From Lottia gigantea (taxonomy: Eukaryota; Mollusca; Gastropoda; Lottiidae), in contig NW_008707145.1 in assembly GCF_000327385.1 (NCBI RefSeq), positions 559,744 through 623,743 on the forward strand: DNA of 64,000 nucleotides, in the 5' to 3' direction. The notes below the pieces were generated by a model. The model ran no database searches. It saw only the letters and a program-made list of their open reading frames with translations, and had not been told where the DNA came from. The position numbers were made by a program, and so were the translations under genes. Shown here piece after piece: positions 26,901 through 38,900 of the stretch. Numbering within the stretch: the stretch's first letter is position 1; each line of letters opens with the position of its first letter.

Positions 26901-29900
26901 CGCTTGCACCAATACTTCTCACGAAGATAACATGTTTTATTGACTTCATAAACATGTCAGTTAGAAGAACTATTTTTCACGAATGGCAATTGACTATATA
27001 GTTAAGATTTGTCACTTTCACCTTATCCCAGCCGTATATAAGTTGCGTAGAATCTGTTGCAAACAATCTATAAAAAATACACCCGGATCTAACTAAGCTC
27101 AGCCTTTTTTATGGCCAATCATTGGAGGGTCGTGCTGAATATAAATACTGTACAGCAAATTGTATATTTTGGGTGGCTTATTTGGCAGCCATCTTGAAAA
27201 ATGGTCTCCATCTTTAATTAGCCTATCGGGTAGATTCGATAAGTATTACTTAAATAAATCAAACAAGTGTGCCACGTTTGTTGTGTGTTGCTTGTTGTAT
27301 CTTTTGCAGGACCATTTTACAAAAATACCCCTTTCCGAGAAAGAAATTTCGTACCATTTCGTTTGATCTTGTGAGGTAAACCTAGATTTCGGACTGATAT
27401 AAAACACTGCTATAAATGCCCAATATATCACGATTGCAAAATCTTATAGTATCTATCGGGGGTTTCTTAGCCACCTAAACTAGTACTTTAATAATCTATA
27501 AATTTTTAATTTTATATCATAACCGTTGATATTGGGGATTGTCAACAAGCTCGTAAACTTTTGATTAAAAAACTCGGTTTAGAAAGGTTAGATAATATCC
27601 GCTTGTCAATGAAGTTTCATGGTCACGTTTACATTCATTTATTAAGTTCTCGGACTTGTAAATGGCTAGGGATTGGAAATTTGCTGCTATCAGAGTACCT
27701 GGGCTTATGTAGCGTTATTATTCTGTGGTCATGATAGCGAAATGTTAACAGCATTTTCAGTCGTAATTATGTTTTGAGCTGTAAGTTGGAAACAAGCTTG
27801 GTAAGCCTTGAACACACGGAATTAAAAAGTAACATGTTAGCATTTGCTTCATCAGAGTTGAATTACTCGATGATCCAGCATACAACTTGTAACTACTATC
27901 GAGCGGTACAAGTTTATTAGCTTGTTATAGAATGACCAACCGTCTTTGTAATATTGAGCATATAAAAGGCGGTAGTCGGTAAAATCTTCCTTGCTTCTAT
28001 ATATCTACACTATCACAACAACCACCTTTATCTGCATATACCAGTCAAATTTGAATTTAATTCATAATGTGTTTTAACGTATAGCTATAGAAGTTATGAC
28101 GAGTTGTATAGTGGACTATTAAAGACACCTAGAAACTAGAAAGTATTTGAGCAGTCGTGTCAGGGACACTGTTTATTTGTCGACTGTGCAATATGAAGAC
28201 ATAGGTTATCTAGCAGTTAATTTTCCTTAACATTTCCGTAATCATGTTACGTAAGAGTGATTTGGGATTAACGTTTTCTAATTCGAATTGGTGGATCATT
28301 ATTATGATAATGATAATTGTAAGTACATGTAATTCTTTTAAAACAATTATCATGGAAGTCATAATATCCGAATGATAATGTGATAGATACACTATGATGT
28401 AAGTTGCTACAAGATTTGCTATGTAATGTAGCGGATTTTTTGATTAAGTAAATTTGCTTGATAGTTGTAATATGTTAGATATTTTTGACTCACCGATTAC
28501 ATGCGATATTATAATGACAAAGTCAAAGACCGAGATTAAAAGGAAATTGGCCCAATGTGTAATTTTTTAGGCGAGTATAGACAAGTGTATATTAGGTACA
28601 TCAAAGGACCAAATGACATTTCAAGTGCATGTGTACAATTGGCACATTTCATTGTGACAGTGAATAAGTACATATGTACATATGCACTATGGACATAATA
28701 ATTTATTACAATGCCTAAGTACTTGTGTATGTAAGGGACAATCTTCTGTTTAAAGAGATAGTTCGCCATTCGTGTGACCAATCTTACCTTAATCTCAGAA
28801 ACAGGAATTTTTTTTAGCCTAGCCAATGAAAAATAGTGTTCACAGCTCACAGTCGAAATTTGAAAGATAGAATGACGACTCGTCTTTACTTGAGACTCTT
28901 CCATATATAGAAATAGAAAGTGAAATTCCTAGTGTGAGGTAATTTATGCGAATTTCGTACATTTCTAGTACTTATGAAGATTATTTACATATATTCAAGA
29001 CTCAAATCAACCCCCGAGAATTGAGAACCTGCCGCTGTAAGAGAAAGCACGCTTTAAGGAATTGGTTTGAAAATAGACATTCCACATTATAAATGTGAAG
29101 AAGTACACATTACGTATGAAATAAATATGCATTATAACCAAGGAGTATAGATTATAACGCTGCAGTAGTACGAATTATACGAAATGGGCGTATCGCATAG
29201 GTATTTGTGTCTGGTATTCGCCTATAAGGTGACCAGGCATACCAGACTTATTGTATTGGTAACTTTAGATTTTGATTTACTTTTATTGGATTGTATGATT
29301 ATTAAACTTCTTTTCTAGTTCAACATACTTCATTCAAACCTGTTGACAAAATGCTTATTCATACAGGTCTATATAAAAAACCACTCTATTGATCATTTGT
29401 TAACCTTCGAGTGCATACTATACAACTAAGGGCTATGCTTCACAATATTGCATAGAAAACCTAGAAATCAAAAGCGTGCCATTGAACTAAAGACCTCGAG
29501 ACTTCAAAAGAAAGTTAAGATATAAATGACAATAATTAATCCGGGAATGCAGTTTGAAAAATTAATATTTCTATAAGAGGTATTGACTAATAGTTTAAGA
29601 AAGGAACCTTTTCAGTTAAAATAAATAGAGCAAGAATCGTATTCTGACATAAAAATGATCGAATACTATTACAGTTAAATGATGGCACGTTTTTGTCAAC
29701 ATTCGTACAATAAGAGATCCCTAACAAAACCAACCCTTTTCAACCCCTTTCTAGTTCAAATGGATGATGGGTGTATTAGGGGTGTCAAAAAATGTTCCCT
29801 ATTCACCTCGTTGGTGGTCTGGAAATCATCGTCAGGCTTTTAAGAAATAATCTTTGATGTAGTTCATGATCATTGGATAGAAAACGAACTTCAATGTCAT

Positions 29901-32900
29901 AAATCGTGTACGGTTGTCACGTTAGATTTTTGGGCTTCAAGAATGTCAGTGTGACATGTAAAGCGTATGGACAGAATGCATGTTCCTTTGGGTGTTAATA
30001 ACTACATAGTCGCATAACTTTCCTGGCGGTATCACTATTCGTGGTACTATCGTTTCTTGTCAAAGTGGCATAGTAATGGAATCTGATAGTACCTCCGCCC
30101 AATTGCTGTAGCGATTTTCTGTAATGATCTCATTTGAATACTATTGTCTTCTGATATACCACGGTTTGGTGGTTTGCTATCTTCTTTCTGAAAATACCGA
30201 TATACCCCAAGACCATATTTAGAGTCTACATTTTGTTTGTCTACATGATGCAGAAAAGTAGGACGTCATTCATTCCATTTACATTCTGTTTGTAGTACGA
30301 TTTCGTATCGTGATCTTGCCACTTGTTCTTATGGTTATGCTACTATTTGTTCTGATCATTTTCATTGCCTGATATTCGGGATTCCACATGTACTACCATT
30401 TGTTGAAATCAACGTTACTGTCATTTTGGATTCTGATAGTACAACCTTTTGCTTTCTTTACTACTTTCGTCCTCCATTGTTGACATCTGACTAGTCTCTG
30501 ACACCCAGACGTCTCGTGTCTACGAGGATAGTCTTCAATGGAGATAACTAACATCTGACGAACTATATTTTGTAACGCGGAGGTAACTTCCGCCTAACAA
30601 TTCCATCTGAATACGAGGTTATTGTCAGACGTAGCGAGAATGGCCGCCGTAGATACAATACTTTCCCTCTGGATTCTGACAGCACAACCCTTTGTCGTGG
30701 CCTTCCCGGTGTCTTTGCGGTATTCTGATGGTACCAAAATTTCTTGTGGACACCAGACAACCATCTGATAGTACCAGAATGTTTTGTCTTTCGCTGGGAC
30801 TGATATACCCATTTCCAATATTTTATTACGAACGCACAAATTCACTCCTTTTGATTTTAATGCTTTTTTGTTCCAGAGCCATTTTTGATTTTATCATTGC
30901 AAATTAAAAATTCAGTATGCGTGTCACTGGTTGTGAACAATAACATTTTCGTTGAAAATTATCTTTATCTTGTACATTTATGAATATTTCTGAATGAAAA
31001 TTCATCATTTGTTTACAGAGATAGGGTCTATTTATATAACAAACATGATGCTATCAATCTGTTGGTTATCATGAATGATCGGTAGAAGAATGCTGATATT
31101 GATAGCATTGATAGCTTCACACCTGTAACACTGTTGTGATTAACACATCAAAACCAGGTGTTTCAATTCTTTAACACTTTGTGTTTCTCAAGATTATGTG
31201 CAACACATACGAGTCCAGGGCGTTAACAATGACAGTGGGTTTGAGCCATGAGAAATATTTGCCAGTGAGATCTATCATTATACAAATTAAAGCATTCTAC
31301 TTCGGGAAGCCTTTAAATCAGTTTCTCTTGTTTTTAGGCGTTAACCGTGTTTGGTTGACAATCCACGACCGTAAATCAGATTAAAAACTTAGCGAGTGTA
31401 TGTGACGTTTTTACTGTTTCTTGTTTGTGTCAAGGTTCCCAATTCTCGTTCCAATTAGTTTACGGCAACCTGAAGAACTCATCATGATATTTCAGAGAAT
31501 GTTATCTTTCTCTTGACAGTAGCCACATCTGCCCGCTTCTCTTTTTTTGTCCTTTTCAAACACCACAACTATTTTAAAATGATGCCTAATATGACAACAT
31601 TACTTGCATCTTTCCAAAAGGATCTGACTTTGAAAAAATGTAAAGAGGTTTTCTAAATTATGTAAGTGTATCAAGGACAATGATAGCATCAATTTGCGCC
31701 ATTCCAATTTTTAATTAGGCGTCTGTGGTTATAGCAATTGACGTCCCCCCGCAAAGATCTTATGTGATACCAGCAAGTTTTGAAGGGGGACGTCATAAAA
31801 CACTTGGTTTTAGCGGAATTGCAGTTACCATAGACGTCTGATTGAAGATTTAGATAGTAATTGAAATCTGAAAGTAATACAACGATTTTTTCTTATTATA
31901 CAGTGCCAAGCTATTACGAATTTCTACCTTATGACTGAAACACCAACAGCCAATTTTCTTACGTCACAGAAGTTCGTAATAGCTGGACATTGTGAAGATG
32001 GGTTTTGTTTTGCAATGTATATTTCTATTCCACGAATGTATGCAGCTTTGTTGTGATAAATTGAATGTCACGTCAAACCTCGAATTTTTTTTTACCTTGT
32101 TTTTAACAATGTATATATTTTTAACCTCAATTTACGTACGAATTCCAAACATTCAAATTATAAAGGTGAGATGTTTCAATTAACTTTATCAATATTTACC
32201 AGACAGGATCATAAATGTTTTATTGTCTACCAATCTCAACTTCAATTCACTTCATGTACAGGTTTTTAGTCTGAAATATGGCCTTCTAGTTTACATTCTT
32301 GATGATATAAGTCTGATATGTGGTTTAAAGCCAGACACGCCCTATTATAATCAATAGAGAATTGAACCTTTCACTTTCGTAACAAAGTACGATCATAAAT
32401 AGTTTAAGCATACTGACCCTCATCTTCACAATGTCAAGCTATATAATAACGAATTTCAAACTTGACAATGTCAAGGTATAACGTCTTCACAATTTCAAGC
32501 TATACCGAATTTCGCCTTCACAATGTCAAGCTATAACGAATTTCGTCTTCCCAAATGTCAAACTATACCGAATTTCGCCTTCACAGTGTCAAGCTATAAC
32601 GAATTTCGTCTTCACAATGTCACTCTATAACGAACATCATCTTCACAATATCAGGCTATAACGAACTCCATTTTCACATTGTCAACCTATGACGAATTTC
32701 GTCTTCACAATGTCAACCTATGACGAATTTCGTCTTCACAATGTCAAGCTATATCCAAGTTCGTCTCCACAATGTCAACCGACAACGAATTTCGCCTTCA
32801 CAATGTCGAGCTATAACGAACTTCATCTTCACAATGTCAAGCTATATCGAACTTCGTCTTCACAATGTCAACCGACAGCGAATTCCGCCTTCAAAATGTC

Positions 32901-35900
32901 AAGCTATAACGAACTTCATCTTCACAATGTCAAGCTATACCGAATTCCGCCATCACGATGTCAAGCTATAACGATCTTCATCTTCACAATGTCAAGCTAT
33001 AACGAACTTCATCTTCACAATGTCAAGCTATATCCAACTTCATCTTCACAATATCAAGCTATAACGAATTTCGTCTTCACAATGTCAAGCTATAACGAAC
33101 ATCGTCTAATACCTTGTAATTGGAGACTGTAATAGTCTGTATTTGCTAGCGTACAAACCAATCAAATCGCTGCATTTACAAAATTCCGGGATACATGAAA
33201 GGTGGCTATTGTAGTCAAGGTCTTAGACGCAATTCGTTATAGCTTGACAATGCGAAGATGACTGACCGCACTCACAGACTCGAACCAAGGTTGCTATCGT
33301 ATTCTGAGTAGGTAGATTAGGGACATGCTTTATCAGTTTTATTACATGGAAAGTCAAATAGTTGGCGATTATTAAGGTAAGCTAATAATAGGCGTGAAGC
33401 GACAGGTAAAGTAGATTGTTATGTATGACGTTTATCTGTCTTGATTGGAATGTAAAGAGGTTTTTATTTGCCTTAAAGACCATCTTCAGTCACAAGACCT
33501 CCTGTAGTTGACATGTGCTAATTGAAAATTAAAAACGTCTTCAAAATCTCTTTCAAGTACCAGTTGGCTATCAAACAAAATGTGAAGAAGACATAAAACA
33601 TGTATATTTGATAGTTATACAACCAAAATCTGCCAATTTCATATCAACCAAGTTACCCTTGTTAAAGTGCGGACTTAAAGGAGCAGGTTTGAGTCTTCGA
33701 ATCCATGTGCGTCCAGAATTATCCGCATTTGAAAGTTAAAAAGACGAGTCGTCTTATCTTGAGACATTGCCATATATAGAAATAGAAAGTGAAATTCTTA
33801 GTTTGAAGTGAGTTTGAAGGAATTATGCGATTTTCGTAATTTCAGTACTTCTGAAGACGTTACATATATGCAAGATCCAAATCAATCCCCCAAAATGTCG
33901 AATCAGTCTCTTTAAGAGACTATATATTATTGTCATTCGCTGTAACAATTATACAATTGTCCTTTTGTCCATGTTGTATACAGGTCGTCACTTCCGGTTA
34001 CGCTAGTTACAATCTGATAATGGATTAGGGTAAAGTTCTTTATATTTCGAATCGTGAATTTCAGTGGATTACATCATATTTTCAGCTTCAGATATATACA
34101 AGTGTCCTTATGCTTTATAAATTCGTGTTGACAACTATTATCTGGTAGAAATTTAACTTGAATAAAACATTACGAGTGGTAATTGTAAAGTACAACAAAT
34201 AAGACAGTCTGAACGATGCCCTTTATAACATTATAAAAAGTCATTGCGGATGTAATTAGAAGCGAAGGGATAATTGTATGAGATAATCAAACATGTAAAG
34301 CGACATATTTAACAAGTAATTATTGTAATGGTAATGACACGTAAAACATCTACCATTCAATTGGACAAGGCGTCTGGTTACGATGGAATAAAAAACCGAG
34401 GTCCTGTGGGCAAATAATGATCCCCCAATCAAGTGATATCGTATTTTCACGCTATAACGAACTTATACCGTCTTATACCTTAACTGCAATGGCCACTTGT
34501 ATAACGGAAGTTTGTAAATGGGGGGATTTGATTGGATTATACGCTAATGAATAAGCCAATCGGTGCTCTACGCAAGTCTATAAACAATAAGCCATAATAT
34601 TTACAGTTTTTCTTCCAGGGCTCTGATTGGATCTAATCATTGACTTACAATCCAATGAAGTCGCTGCATTTCCTGATACAAAAGATATAAGTTGTAAGAC
34701 GAAGTTCGTAATAGCTTAAAATTGTGACGATGGTGATATTAAAAACGGATACGTCAATACCACCGTCATGCCAAAATGTCCCCCATTGCACTCTTTATTG
34801 CATTGTCCGCCATATTCAGAAGAAAAGTAGCACGTAAAACTCAATTTCGTTTTCCAACGTTCTATATTCAACCATTGCTTTAACATTCAGGTCAAATACA
34901 TAACATTTCTTAGATGTAGAAAAAGTGAGAAAAAACATAGACTTGTGTTGACAAAAATTGTTGGTTGACTCCTGTATATTGACGTTTACATACCAGTTCA
35001 AATTACACTGGCTTTTCACTGATAACAAATTGGAAATGTTAAATCACTTACCTTGGCCACATTTCAATGCAAATCTTTCACGAAATTTAGTGAGAATTTT
35101 AAAGAATTTCTGTACAGTTTCAAGTTTGTTTATTTGAAACTTGTTATAGAATGAAAAAAGGATTTTTAACTTGTTACAACTCGTACTTGAATAGTGGTGA
35201 CATAACGTAATCTCTTGCGATTTTCTTGCGTTTGAAGATAAGATAAGAATATTACATACTGCATGAGCATTTTCTTTTCGTGGTTCCTACAACAATTTAC
35301 CAATTCCATAGTCACAGACAGAAGATCATTGCGCTACTTTCTCTTTGATTCGAGTACCATTTTCCCTTCTGACGTCTTTGGTTCCTTTGATTCCAGAAAT
35401 AAATGGAATGCCAATATCGCAAATACAATTTAACTTGAATGCATTTTCTAAAAACATATTAGTCGATCTGGAACTGGAATCGTGCATGTAAAGCAAATCT
35501 GCAAATCTGATATGATACAATGCATACAATTATTATGTTTGTATTTTCAGTCAGTTGGTTGTGATGGAATATTGGGATCTCAAGCGAAGAGAGATAGCTG
35601 TGGTGTGTGTAATGGTAATGGCAATAGCTGTCAAATTATATCGGGAATATTTACCAGATCACATTTAAGTAAACAAGGTTATAATCATATTACTAAAATA
35701 CCACGGGGAGCCTGTAATATTAACATTACTGAAATGGCTAAAAGTAGGAATTACTTGGGTAAGTGTCTTCATGATTTGTCATACGTTAAGTATTAGATTT
35801 CTAGTTATCTCTGCTTTATTTTCAACTCTCGTTGCGCTTTTGAAATAAATATCAGGCGCTGTATTTGTCTGAAAAATATCATGTGGTATAAGCGAAGGTG

Positions 35901-38900
35901 GTGACGACAGCTTAACCTTTACTTATAAAGGTGAATTGGGTAACATGATTGGAATTTTGGGTTGCTGATGGGAATGATAAGACTACATTTGATGAGACTA
36001 TTTCCTTCTTAGTTGCATAAAACAGGTACGATTCATTTCAAAGGACAATTAGAAAATGGACCACCGTGAAATTCTCGCTAACTATGAGCAACATTTAGAT
36101 TTATGGAAATGGTTCCAACCTAAATCTCTATGATAGCACTCTGGTGCATTCTCTGCAAAACAAGAAACATGATAAAGAGCGTTATACGTTCGAGCTTCTG
36201 TGGAACATTTCTTGTTCATTTCATCTGAACACCAACTACAAAGCAAACTTGCACTTAAACCTAAATCATTTTTAAAATTTATAAATGTATTTAAACCCCA
36301 TTGCCAGTGTACTGTCATGTAAGCAAATATATAACATGAAATATAGGGAAAGAGATGAACAGACTCAGATCATTTAAGGATAAAACTGTATCTTAGATAA
36401 ACGTTATCGAATATTATGAAAAATACATGACATATTATCTAAGAGTTACACAATTTGGAACCAAAATAAGTCAAACACAAGATAAATTGACAAGAGATCA
36501 TCTCATACTGTCAACACTTGTGGGCTGTTGGTGTCAGAAAGAACTGATCCCAGGTTGGTTGATAAGGCCAAAAATCAACTGAATATGCCATTCCTTTCTT
36601 GAAAGACTAAGGATAACAAAGGTTCTGTCATAATGCCAAAATATAACAAATGTGAAGATTTGCATGATTCTGGAATGACGCAATTGTCAAACGAAGGTGA
36701 CTTATACCAAGGTAGCTTTGTAAGATTCGTTTCCAAAATCGCATCAGTACCTTCTTGACCTTACAGCCTAGTAATGATTTCAATCCTTGAATTATAGTAC
36801 CATTTTGATACGTATCTGATGTTCTGGAAGGAAAATGACTTCTATATAATTACAAGAATTTGTTTTTGATGTCTTCGATCAAGTTTCTCTGAAATGACAG
36901 AAACCACATATGTATTACAGAGTTACGTAAATATATAAAGGCTAGAATAGAACCTATGTGGAAGAGATTACTAATTGTTTACGGGTACCTTTGGAGAAAG
37001 TGTAACTTTGTTATAATCGATTACGAAATATTTGATAATCGATAATCGAAATTATAAATTCCTAGCGAGGATAATCGATTATTTCGACTTTTTTTGACCC
37101 AGCCCTAATTCCAATTATACAATATATCTAGAGTATATCAGCTGTATGTTTGTATATATATTTGATAACAGGAATATGGTATATAATAATAGACATAATT
37201 ATTGGTCCAGTTTGACAGATGGACTATTAATGAAATATGATAATGTCATGATATGTTTATTGTTCACATCAATTTGGACTGTATATATACCAGTCATCTA
37301 AATAGTAGTCTGCTGTCACTTAACAAGTTAACCTTTCACAACTAAATTGTTATTTTTTTTATCATCCCACTTTGAAACAAAATGTTATTTAACTTATAGA
37401 CTAGGATCATTCGTTTTAGATATTAGGCATGAGACTATTTGAAGATGGTGTGGATCCAGATTCTGGATTTTAAGAGACTGGGGGTACAAATAGGGGACAG
37501 ATACTGTCGAGGTTGAGGTTCAAATTTCGATAGATATTTGAAAACGCATAGGCGTTTGAGAGGTTTCTGCCCCAAGTGCATCTTTGAAAAATAGAATTGA
37601 TTTTGTTGCATTCTGACATTCATTTTGGTATAAGTATCATCTTCTTAAATTTGCTTAAAATCAGGTGGGGTACAATAATTGGGGGTGGAAACCATTTTTC
37701 TAGGGTGGGTAGACCAACCCCAACACCCTGTATCCCCACTGGCGCCGCCCCTAATGAGGGTAGGACAAAGCAATCAAAAATCTTCTTGCATAAAAAATAT
37801 TTTTCACTCTTTGACAAAATAGAAAAAAATTGACGTTCCTTATAATTTTTTCAAAGTTTTCATATCTAAAGTAGCATTTATTTTAAGATTGACTCGATGG
37901 GAAAAGACGGATTCAAATAGCGGTCCACAATAGTGACCAGCTCATAGAAATTTTCCCACCAAAACATCCCCAAATTCAATACAATTCTTCAATAATAGGT
38001 AAAAGTAGAAAGTAAGTTAGTCGTTCTATTTGTACCACTCAACAGTTACACGATACAATTTATTCTCATTACAATGAAAATTGATAATTAAGTAACCGTC
38101 TATACTTGGACACCTTACTCTTTTTATGTCACATTTTTCTAGATCGTATGACAAATATAACAATATTCGTGCCCCCCTACTCAATTTAGTAGTCTATAGA
38201 CTTAGTATTTCTTATATCTACCCGGTGTGATATTGACAACATTGTCAAGCCTTACCTACTCAATATTTGACATCTGACCAATTCGACTGACCAGTGTGAA
38301 TTACATTCTCCCCTTACCTTTAAATATATGACATTTTACATGCCTAAGTGGGTCAGTAGTGGTCAACTGATATGTTGATATAACGAACTGCCCTGTCCAC
38401 TGTCAATAATCTTAGATGAAAAATAAATAGTCATATAGAAATTATGATAAGTAAAAGTATACAAGACCAAACTGTACGACTATATGACTGTTGATAAAGT
38501 TTGACACGTCCACGAATATTTTGACATTTTGATAAAAGGTGTAAGATCAGGTCAAATAGAGAATAAATTACAAACCTATCATCTATTCTCCTGTTATATT
38601 ACAATGGGCGTGCGACATTAACTGCCTCCCCCATTGTTGCATACAATTTATAATAGCTCTACTTGATGTTATATTGCACGTAGGTAATATGTAAAAACCT
38701 ATAAATTTGATAATATATACCACCAACGCTTAAAAATATGCACAGTGGCGGCGACAGTGGGAGTAGAGGGCGTGCCCCTAATGGCTTTGCACCCCCAATT
38801 GTACCCCCACTTTATATTAAACAAATCTAAAAGTATTATTTTTATATGCCTCCAAATATGTCAGAATGCACCAAATGAAATCAATTTTTGGAAACTTTTC

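Larger units (their letters stand above)
19438..35550 (+). other. Gene A intron 4 (16.1 kb), repeat-rich
   Basis: Bounded by GTGAGT at 19438 and TTTTCAG at 35550. It joins two exons of the cysteine-rich module, so it is a true intron. It holds several B-family elements, C and A elements, two tandem arrays, a 176-bp duplication and SINE pieces. No nested gene is supported. The orthologous intron in gene B is 269 bases. Confidence 0.85.

Noticed and set aside
28536-28904. 122-codon antisense open frame
   Set aside because: It overlaps a B-family repeat and shares its non-coding sequence with other copies.
30050-30800. Diverged tandem array around CTGATAGTACC
   Set aside because: The word recurs at irregular spacing (about 30088, 30434, 30726, 30768) and intervening sequence does not align by eye.
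32423-33104. CRISPR array
   Set aside because: The units are contiguous with no unique spacers, and the host is a eukaryote.
32689-33132. 147-codon open frame with repeated TMSSYNELHLHNVKLY-like peptide
   Set aside because: It lies wholly in the 31-bp satellite. Open frames appear there in several frames because the unit lacks stops, and it has no acceptor, donor or domain.
33439-33560. Another C-family element
   Set aside because: GTAAAGAGGTTTTTAT resembles the C terminus, but the palindromic arms are absent and the right end is not convincing.
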